12,062 nt of DNA from an uncultured Lachnospiraceae bacterium (GTDB lineage: Bacteria; Bacillota_A; Clostridia; Lachnospirales; Lachnospiraceae), in the NCBI GenBank assembly GCA_947175285.1, contig CAMWMM010000098.1, positions 1 through 12,062 of the forward strand. Direction: 5' to 3'. Positions 6,874-12,062 of this stretch are shown here, one piece after another. Each line of letters opens with the position of its first letter. The first letter of the stretch is position 1. The translations under genes and the position numbers were made by a program. The notes beneath the pieces are model-generated. The model worked only from the letters and a program-made list of their open reading frames with translations. It was not told where the DNA came from and did not search any database.

Positions 6874-6879
6874 TATAAT
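6874..6879 (+). promoter_or_regulatory. -10 box of the promoter for the hflK operon
   Basis: TATAAT at 6874-6879 is a perfect sigma-A -10 box. The -35 region at 6851-6856 (TAGTGT) is poor. A start near 6886 leaves a leader of about 35 bases with GGAGGAA at about 6909-6915. The surrounding TTATATAATA also offers TATTAT on the minus strand (6880-6875), so the divergent histidine phosphatase gene may use an overlapping promoter; its -35 (TTTCAT, complement of 6898-6903) is also weak. Confidence 0.5.
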
Positions 6880-6921
6880 AGCATAGTGGTAGAAGAAATG
6901 AAATAAACGGAGGAAAAAATT

Positions 6922-7947
6922 ATGTTTGGTTCCAGAGCAGGGAATGTGGTAAATGAGGAGAAGAAACCAATAAATGGAAAAAAAGCGGCTGCAACCGTAA
7001 AAATTATCATAGCGGTTTTTATTTTGTTTCTGCTGGCGGCAAATTCCTATTATACCATTCAGGAAGAGGAGCAGGCGGTAGTTTGTACCTTTGGGGCGCC
7101 GCAGGCGGTTACGACGCCCGGACTGCATTTTAAAATTCCGTTCATCCAGACGGTAACAAAAATCAATACAACAATTAAGGGATTTACCATCGGTTATACA
7201 ATGGAAGCGGAGAATGTGAGCGGTGCGGATGACGCGATGATGATTACATCCGATTATAACTTTATAAATGTTGATTTCTATGCGGCGTACCGTGTGACCG
7301 ACCCGGTGAAAGCCCTGTACGCTTCGGAAGATCCGGTAGAAATCTTAAAAAATATTGCACAAAACTGTATCAGGACGACAATCGGTTCCTATACGGTTGA
7401 CAGTGTATTGACAACCGGTAAAAATGAAATTCAGGCAAATATTACACAGATGATTTTAGAAAAGCTGGAAGACTATGATATCGGAATTCAGTTGATTAAT
7501 ATTACCATTCAGGATGCGGAACCGCCGACGATAGAGGTAAGCAACGCCTTTAAGGAAGTGGAGACGGCAAAGCAGGGTAAGGAAACGGCGTTAAACAATG
7601 CAAATAAATATCGAAATGAACAGATTCCGAAGGCAGAGGCGAAATCTGATGAAATATTACAGAATGCGGAAGCGGCAAAGCAGGAGCGTATCAATGAGGC
7701 AAACGGTCAGGTGGCTAGATTTAATGCAATGTATGAAGAATATGTGAAATATCCGGAAGTCACCAAAAAGAGAATGTTTTATGAAGCGATGGAAAATGTT
7801 CTGCCGGACATTAAAGTAATCATTGAAAGCGCAGACGGTACAACAAGCACGGTATTACCGTTAGACAGTTTTGTATCAAACTCTTCGTCATCCATCAATA
7901 ATAGTGCGGACAATAGTGAAAATACAGTTTCGGCAGAGGAGGAATAA
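6922..7947 (+). CDS. hflK: HflK-like SPFH/band-7 membrane protein
   Basis: This is the HflK member of the HflK/HflC pair, which in E. coli forms a cage-like membrane complex around the FtsH protease and modulates it. The 341 residues start with a short charged cytoplasmic segment. A single membrane span (about 26-42) follows, then the SPFH domain beginning EEEQAVVCTFGAPQAVTTPG (52-71). The domain contains YRVTDPVKALYASED (about 128-142). A coiled-coil rich in Ala, Glu and Lys (about 210-265) leads to YPEVTKKRMFYEAMENVLPD (about 275-294), a strong HflK signature. The tail is low-complexity Ser/Asn and ends in acidic residues. GGAGG lies 9 bases before the ATG. It is first in a long plus-strand gene cluster, and only AA separates its stop from the hflC start. 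FtsH is not encoded in the window. Confidence 0.92.
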   Translation: MFGSRAGNVVNEEKKPINGKKAAATVKIIIAVFILFLLAANSYYTIQEEEQAVVCTFGAPQAVTTPGLHFKIPFIQTVTKINTTIKGFTIGYTMEAENVSGADDAMMITSDYNFINVDFYAAYRVTDPVKALYASEDPVEILKNIAQNCIRTTIGSYTVDSVLTTGKNEIQANITQMILEKLEDYDIGIQLINITIQDAEPPTIEVSNAFKEVETAKQGKETALNNANKYRNEQIPKAEAKSDEILQNAEAAKQERINEANGQVARFNAMYEEYVKYPEVTKKRMFYEAMENVLPDIKVIIESADGTTSTVLPLDSFVSNSSSSINNSADNSENTVSAEEE

Positions 7948-7949
7948 AA

Positions 7950-8921
7950 ATGAAATCAAGAAAACCAAAAGGAATTATCTTATTGCTGTTACTTATGGTG
8001 ATTGTGTTTTTTGCCGGAAACAGCATGGTTGTGACAAAACAAAATCAATATAAATTAATCAGACAGTTTGGACGTGTACAGCGTGTGATTTCACAGTCAG
8101 GACTCAGTTTTAAAGTGCCTTTTATCGAGTCGGTGGATACGATTCCGAACCAGCTTTTATTGTACGATTTGCCGGCATCGGATGTTATTACATCGGATAA
8201 GAAATCCATGATTGTAGACAGTTACGTTTTATGGCGGATTACCGACCCTTTAAAATTTGCGCAGACACTGAGCTGTTCCGTATCGAATGCGGAAAGGCGT
8301 ATTGATACGATTGTTTATAATGCGACCAAAAATACGATTTCCAATATGAAACAGGACGAAGTCATTATGAGCCGTGACGGAAAAATGACAATTACGGTAG
8401 AACAGACAGAGAGCGATGTTGCAAACAATGATTTGGAGCTGCCGACAGAAACAAAAGAAGTTGTCGATATCAAATCACTGACGGAAGAAATTATGGAGCA
8501 GATTGCCCATGTGGAAGAACAGTATGGAATTGAAATTGTTACCGTTGAGGTTAAAAAGCTGGATTTGCCGGATGACAACAAGCAGGCTGTTTATACACGT
8601 ATGATTTCCGAGAGAGAGAATATTGCAGCACAGTATACGGCAGAGGGTGCATCGCAGGCAAAGATGATAGAGAATACAACAGATAAGGAAGTTGCGATTA
8701 TGATTTCCGATGCACAGGCACAGGCGGAGGCAATTATCGCAGAAGGAGAGGCGGAGTATATGAGAATTCTTTCTGCGGCATATGCCGACCCGGAAAAAAC
8801 GGATTTCTATTCCTTTGTCAGAGCATTGGATGCTTTGGAGACAAGTATGACAGGCGATAATAAGACGGTCATCCTTTCGGATGATTCTCCGATTGCACAG
8901 ATTTTTAACGGAAGTTATTAA
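7950..8921 (+). CDS. hflC: HflC-like SPFH/band-7 membrane protein
   Basis: This is the partner of HflK. The 323 residues have a membrane span at about 8-24 after a short basic start, then the SPFH domain opening QYKLIRQFGRVQRVISQSG (33-51). LWRITDPLKFAQT (about 89-101) follows. The diagnostic HflC stretch is VKKLDLPDDNKQAVYTRM (about 200-217) followed by ISERENIAAQYTAEG (218-232), and an Ala/Glu-rich helix follows (about 250-272). The Thr/Glu-rich segment at about 136-170 between domain halves matches a variable insertion also present in E. coli HflC. The GAGGAGG binding site lies inside the end of hflK, so the two are transcribed and probably translated together in balanced amounts. No terminator is seen in the 27 bases before the next gene. 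Confidence 0.92.
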   Translation: MKSRKPKGIILLLLLMVIVFFAGNSMVVTKQNQYKLIRQFGRVQRVISQSGLSFKVPFIESVDTIPNQLLLYDLPASDVITSDKKSMIVDSYVLWRITDPLKFAQTLSCSVSNAERRIDTIVYNATKNTISNMKQDEVIMSRDGKMTITVEQTESDVANNDLELPTETKEVVDIKSLTEEIMEQIAHVEEQYGIEIVTVEVKKLDLPDDNKQAVYTRMISERENIAAQYTAEGASQAKMIENTTDKEVAIMISDAQAQAEAIIAEGEAEYMRILSAAYADPEKTDFYSFVRALDALETSMTGDNKTVILSDDSPIAQIFNGSY

Positions 8922-8948
8922 TGAATAGAGCGGGAGGAATGTTACCGT

Positions 8949-9806
8949 ATGGATATGAATGTTTTTTTTGCACAGTTGGATGATTATTTTGCCAAAAGTC
9001 AAATTGAGCAGGTAGAACCGTTTTTGTGCGCAAGTTTAGAGCAGGCTAAGGAAGAACCGGATTATGGCGCTTACATTTCTATCTGCAATGAAATGATAGG
9101 GTTTTACAGAAGCATTTCGGCGTTTAAAAAAGCATTCGATGCCGCTGAAGATGTTCTTCTTTTAATGGAAGAACTGCGGCTTGACCGTTCGGAGCATTTT
9201 GCAACAACGTTATTGAATGCAGCGACGGCGTATCGTGCAGCCGGAAATTTTAAACAGGCATATGTGTATTATGAGCAGGCATTACAGATTTATGACGGCC
9301 TGATTCCGCCGGAAGACTACCGGTATGCGGGACTTTACAACAATATGAGTATTCTGTTAGAGAAAATGGAGCGTAATGAGGAAGCGGTACAATATGCCGA
9401 AAGAGCACTTGCCATTATCGAAAAACTGGAAAATGGGGAAATGGAGACTGCTACGACGCTGACGAATCTTGCACTCCTTTATTTCAAATTATCGGATTAT
9501 CCCAAAGCACAGGAACTCTTAGAACGCGCACTCACTTTGTTCGAGCGCTGCGGGGATATGACGGATGCGCATTACAGCGGCGCATTGGCGGGCGTCGGCG
9601 AAGCCTATTATCGGATGCATGAATATGATAAGTCTTTGGCGGCATATGAAAAGGCTTTGCAGGAAGTAGAGAAACATTTCGGGAAGAATATGAGTTATGC
9701 CGTATTATGTGAAAACTGCGCAGCAGTCTGTGAAACATTAGGAAAGACGGAAAAACAGAAAGACTATTTGCAGCAGGCGGCTAAAATAAAAGAAGAGAGC
9801 CGGTAG
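8949..9806 (+). CDS. tetratricopeptide-repeat (TPR) protein
   Basis: The 285 residues form a soluble, all-helical repeat protein. At least five TPR units start near residues 84, 126, 167, 208 and 249, with a weaker one near 41. The 41-42 residue spacing is that of the long kinesin-light-chain type TPR rather than the classic 34. Clear examples are NAATAYRAAGNFKQAYVYYE (90-109) and GVGEAYYRMHEYDKSLAAYE (215-234). Such proteins are scaffolds that bind partner proteins. There is no signal peptide, enzyme domain or membrane segment. The GGGAGGA site at about 8932-8938 sits about 10 bases before the ATG, and another ATG at 8939 is out of frame. Its stop is 5 bases before the DUF4037 start; this suggests the two products work together, but the partner is inferred from position only. 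Confidence 0.88.
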   Translation: MDMNVFFAQLDDYFAKSQIEQVEPFLCASLEQAKEEPDYGAYISICNEMIGFYRSISAFKKAFDAAEDVLLLMEELRLDRSEHFATTLLNAATAYRAAGNFKQAYVYYEQALQIYDGLIPPEDYRYAGLYNNMSILLEKMERNEEAVQYAERALAIIEKLENGEMETATTLTNLALLYFKLSDYPKAQELLERALTLFERCGDMTDAHYSGALAGVGEAYYRMHEYDKSLAAYEKALQEVEKHFGKNMSYAVLCENCAAVCETLGKTEKQKDYLQQAAKIKEESR

Positions 9807-9811
9807 AAAAG

Positions 9812-10741
9812 ATGAAAGGACTGGAACTGTCAAAAAAATATTATGAAACATACGGAAAACCGATGCTTGCAAAATTTCCGGAGATAGAAAACACATTTGC
9901 AGTTGGACTCATCGGAAGAGGGTCGGAATGTTTTGGATTTGATGATGAAATTTCAAGAGATCATGATTTCGGACCGTCTTTTTGCATCTGGCTGCCGGAA
10001 GATGAATATAGAAAGCATGGGAAAAAGATACAGGAAGCTTATGATGCGATGCCCCGCGAATTTATGGGATTTCCGGGAAGAGTGGAACAGGAGACGGGAA
10101 GCGGCAGAGTAGGCGTTTTATGCATCGGGGATTTCTATTACGGACTGCTTGGTATCGACCATGTTCCGGTTTCCAATGAAGAGTGGATGATGCTTAAAGA
10201 CGAAAATCTGGCATCGGCAACAAACGGTGAAGTATTTGAAGACCGTCTTGGTGCATTCAGTACGATACGAGAGGGACTTTTGTCTTATTATCCGGAGGAT
10301 GTGAGAATTAAAAAAATAACTGCGCGGATGGCAAGGGCTGCCAGAGCAGGGCAATACAACTATGCAAGGGCAATGAGGCGCGGGGAAAGGGTTGCCGCAG
10401 AATTATCTTTGCATGTATTTATCAAGGAGATTATGGAACTTGTCTATCTGTTGAACAGAAGATATGCGCCGTTCGATAAATGGATTCACAGAGGTATGAA
10501 AACGCTTCCTGTCTGTTTTGAAATCGGGGATATGATAAATCTGTTTTATCAGGTCAAAGAACCGGAATCGGAATGGGAGAGAGTTCTGATTATAGAAGCA
10601 ATCTGCAATATTATTGTACAGGAGCTGCAGGCACAGGGGTTATCAAGACTGGAAGATAATTTTTTACAAAGTCACTTGCATGAATTGACGGAGAAGATAC
10701 AGGATGAGAAAATCAGAAAGCTGCAATTTTTAGAAGGATGA
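9812..10741 (+). CDS. DUF4037 protein, nucleotidyltransferase-like
   Basis: This 309-residue protein belongs to DUF4037, whose N-terminal part looks like a nucleotidyltransferase fold. GLIGRGSECFGFDDEISRDH (32-51) continues DFGP: the Gly37-Ser38 pair followed by Asp50-x-Asp52 matches the GS...DxD metal and nucleotide site. Asp107 in GVLCIGDFYYG (101-111) is a candidate third acidic residue. The C-terminal part is helical (QYNYARAMRRGE, about 184-195; LLNRRYAPFDKW, about 223-234) and may be the HEPN- or kanamycin-nucleotidyltransferase-like helical bundle common beside such domains. The natural substrate is unknown. No strong ribosome binding site precedes the ATG, and the gene starts 5 bases after the TPR stop, so coupled translation is likely. 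The catalytic residues look intact, so an active enzyme is expected. Confidence 0.85.
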   Translation: MKGLELSKKYYETYGKPMLAKFPEIENTFAVGLIGRGSECFGFDDEISRDHDFGPSFCIWLPEDEYRKHGKKIQEAYDAMPREFMGFPGRVEQETGSGRVGVLCIGDFYYGLLGIDHVPVSNEEWMMLKDENLASATNGEVFEDRLGAFSTIREGLLSYYPEDVRIKKITARMARAARAGQYNYARAMRRGERVAAELSLHVFIKEIMELVYLLNRRYAPFDKWIHRGMKTLPVCFEIGDMINLFYQVKEPESEWERVLIIEAICNIIVQELQAQGLSRLEDNFLQSHLHELTEKIQDEKIRKLQFLEG

Positions 10742-10751
10742 TGTTGGGAAC

Positions 10752-11198
10752 ATGAAAAAAGCGGATCTTGTTTTTTTATTCGGAATACTGGCGCTTGCGT
10801 TCCTTGGTCTGTTGTTTTTGCAGCAGCATCGTGAGAAAGGAAGCTATATGGAAGTTTCTTATGACGGCACAGAGCTTGGCAAGATTTTCTTATCAGGGCA
10901 GGAAGAAGCATATTATTTGCTGACAGACGGGAAGCTGCAGAAACTGGAAAAAGAAAAAGACATGGAATGGACGGCGCAGATAGCGCAGATAGAGGAAGAA
11001 AACCGGACAGGAAATTATAATATTTTTATGTGTAGGAACGGAGAAGTCAGAATGGTAAAAAGCAATTGTCCGGATTTACTATGTGTACATCATTATCCCG
11101 TCAAAACGGCAGGGGAGAATATTATCTGTCTTCCGCATAAAGTAGTGATTGCCATTACGGGCGAAAAGGGGAAAGAACTGGACGGAGTGGTATACTGA
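10752..11198 (+). CDS. NusG domain II-containing membrane protein
   Basis: The 148-residue protein has one N-terminal membrane span (about 5-23) and then a NusG_II domain, a small beta-barrel named after an insert in some NusG proteins but found here alone. The family signature is clear at the end: NCPDLLCVHHYP (105-116) and IICLPHKVVIAI (124-135), with the two conserved cysteines at 106 and 111 and a third at 126. About 25 residues of charged, helical-looking sequence (about 62-88) make it longer than usual family members. Its function is not established; in Firmicutes it is regularly next to the Gx/HepI-like gene, as here, where its TGA overlaps the next ATG by one base. The domain is probably outside the membrane. 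It is not a transcription factor in the sense of NusG. Confidence 0.87.
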   Translation: MKKADLVFLFGILALAFLGLLFLQQHREKGSYMEVSYDGTELGKIFLSGQEEAYYLLTDGKLQKLEKEKDMEWTAQIAQIEEENRTGNYNIFMCRNGEVRMVKSNCPDLLCVHHYPVKTAGENIICLPHKVVIAITGEKGKELDGVVY

Positions 11199-11692
11199 TG
11201 GGAAAAAAGACCGCATTGCTTGGCTTTTTGCTGGCATTATCCTTGATTTTATCTTACATAGAGTCTATTTTGCCGTTTTCTGTCGGGATTCCCGGGATTA
11301 AACTCGGGCTGCCGAATCTGGTTGTTATTCTTTTACTGTATGTATATGGTGCGGGAGAGGCGTTTACGGTTAATTTGCTGCGTATTCTGCTTTCTGGCTT
11401 TTTATTCGGGAATCTGTATTCGATTCTTTATGCATTTGCGGGAGCGCTTTGCAGTTTCTGCCTGATGCTCTTTTTGCGGAAAATAAAATGTTTTTCGATT
11501 GCGGGAGTCAGTATCGGCGGCGGCGTTTTTCACAATATCGGGCAGATATTGGTTGCCGTCTTTGTTGTGGATACGTTTGCACCGGCTTTTTATCTGCCTT
11601 TTTTAGTGATTGCAGGCGCGGTTACGGGATTTTTGATTGGTATTGTTGCGTTGCGCCTTTTACCGTATATACAGAAATTGAAAGGATTGTAA
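11198..11692 (+). CDS. Gx transporter family / heptaprenyl diphosphate synthase component I-like membrane protein
   Basis: The 164 residues are almost wholly hydrophobic, with about five membrane spans (about 7-25, 38-54, 66-92, 103-122 and 130-150). The characteristic GIPGIKLGLPNLVVILLLY (31-49) follows the first span, and FHNIGQI (about 112-118) comes later. This matches the family annotated either as Gx transporter or heptaprenyl diphosphate synthase component I (HepI-like). The fold resembles small-molecule S-components of ECF transporters, so transport is more likely than prenyl synthesis; this is inference, since there are no Asp-rich prenyltransferase motifs. The start overlaps the NusG-II stop (TGATG), a hallmark of coupled translation, and ruvA follows 6 bases later. 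Confidence 0.87.
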   Translation: MGKKTALLGFLLALSLILSYIESILPFSVGIPGIKLGLPNLVVILLLYVYGAGEAFTVNLLRILLSGFLFGNLYSILYAFAGALCSFCLMLFLRKIKCFSIAGVSIGGGVFHNIGQILVAVFVVDTFAPAFYLPFLVIAGAVTGFLIGIVALRLLPYIQKLKGL

Positions 11693-11698
11693 AAAGTT

Positions 11699-12062
11699 AT
11701 GTATGCTTATTTAAAAGGAACAATAGAAGATATTACGGAAGATAATCTGGTAATCGAGGCTAATCAGATTGGCTATAATGTGAAAGTATCTGCAAGGACT
11801 GTGAATGCACTCGGAGGTATCGGCGATTTTGTCAAAATATATACCTACACGCTTGTCAGGGAGGATGCTTTTTGTTTATACGGGTTTTTAACAAAAGATG
11901 ATTTGGAGATTTTTAAGAAGCTGATTACGGTCAACGGGATTGGTCCTAAAGGCGGACTTGCCATTTTATCCATTATGATTGCGGCGTAACTTCGTGTTGC
12001 GATTCTGGCCGCCGATGCAAAAGCGATTCCCAAAGCTACGGGAGTCGGCGCAAAGACGGCAG
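11699..12062 (+). pseudogene. ruvA: ruvA, Holliday-junction DNA helicase subunit, interrupted by an in-frame TAA and cut by the window end
   Basis: RuvA binds four-way DNA junctions and recruits the RuvB motor for branch migration. The first 96 residues are typical: an OB-fold opening MYAYLKGTIEDI, QIGYNVKV (23-30), FCLYGFLTKDDLEIFKKLI (58-76), then the first helix-hairpin-helix NGIGPKGGLAIL (79-90). Codon 97 is TAA (11987-11989). The same frame then continues with RuvA-like sequence: LRVAILAADAKAI and the second helix-hairpin-helix GVGAKTA, and it is open to the end of the window at 12062. The usual protein is about 200 residues. The truncated product would keep domain I and part of domain II but lose the second DNA-binding hairpin and the RuvB-interacting domain III. 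A single G-to-T change from GAA would create this stop; that expected codon is inferred from the family. The gene follows the Gx-like gene by 6 bases. It may be a true mutation or a sequencing error. Confidence 0.85.

Noticed and set aside
6875..6903. Minus-strand promoter TTTCAT-N17-TATTAT for the histidine phosphatase gene
   Set aside because: The -35 matches the consensus in only two positions, and the alternative TATAAA at 6852-6847 would start transcription inside the ribosome binding site, so no firm call was made.
8349..8460. Thr/Glu-rich insertion within HflC as a possible novel domain
   Set aside because: E. coli HflC also carries a variable insertion at the same point, so it is normal for the family.
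8475..9002. 175-codon minus-strand open frame opposite hflC
   Set aside because: It is fully antisense to a well-conserved gene, rich in Cys/Leu/Ile as expected for a shadow, and has no family resemblance.
11198..11692. Genuine heptaprenyl diphosphate synthase subunit
   Set aside because: The protein lacks the Asp-rich prenyltransferase motifs and is a multi-span membrane protein; no component II gene is nearby.

Overview
The window looks like ordinary chromosome from a Gram-positive anaerobe of the class Clostridia, most likely a Lachnospiraceae-type gut bacterium. This is inferred from strong AGGAGG-type ribosome binding sites, sigma-A-like promoters, moderate base composition, and families typical of that group (DUF1292, DUF5662, DUF4037, NusG domain II next to a Gx-type membrane protein, clostridial HflK/HflC). 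I see no rRNA, tRNA, CRISPR array, insertion sequence or phage gene, and no gene-free stretch over 300 bases; the longest gap is about 170 bases.

Layout: (1) 2-1750, a UvrD/PcrA-type superfamily 1 helicase cut off at its 5' end. It runs convergently into (2) a small acidic DUF1292 protein (minus strand, 1747-2073), and the two stop codons overlap. (3) From a divergent promoter region, 2241-4651 carries a two-gene unit: an isoamylase/GlgX-like GH13 protein that has lost most of its catalytic residues, and a DUF5662 protein coupled to it by a 4-base ATGA overlap. (4) 4708-4950 encodes a membrane-anchored, Gly/Cys/Asp/Arg-rich small protein with three CGC motifs, ending in a strong terminator. 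(5) trpS (5065-6069) has its own promoter and a short leader, and shares a bidirectional terminator with (6) a convergent histidine-phosphatase gene (minus strand, 6099-6830). (7) From 6922 to the window end, seven genes are packed on the plus strand with gaps of at most 27 bases and no visible internal terminator: hflK, hflC, a TPR protein, a DUF4037 nucleotidyltransferase-like protein, a NusG-domain-II membrane protein, a Gx/HepI-like membrane protein, and ruvA.

How the genes relate: HflK and HflC should form one membrane SPFH complex, although FtsH, their usual protease partner, is not in view. The TPR and DUF4037 genes look like a functional pair, as do the NusG-II and Gx genes, which recur together in Firmicutes. 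ruvA belongs to Holliday-junction processing (RuvAB). The most notable observations are the GH13 protein that appears to be a pseudoenzyme, and an in-frame TAA at codon 97 of ruvA after which the correct reading continues, i.e. a nonsense mutation, a sequencing error or readthrough. I found no convincing large novel defence or mobile system.
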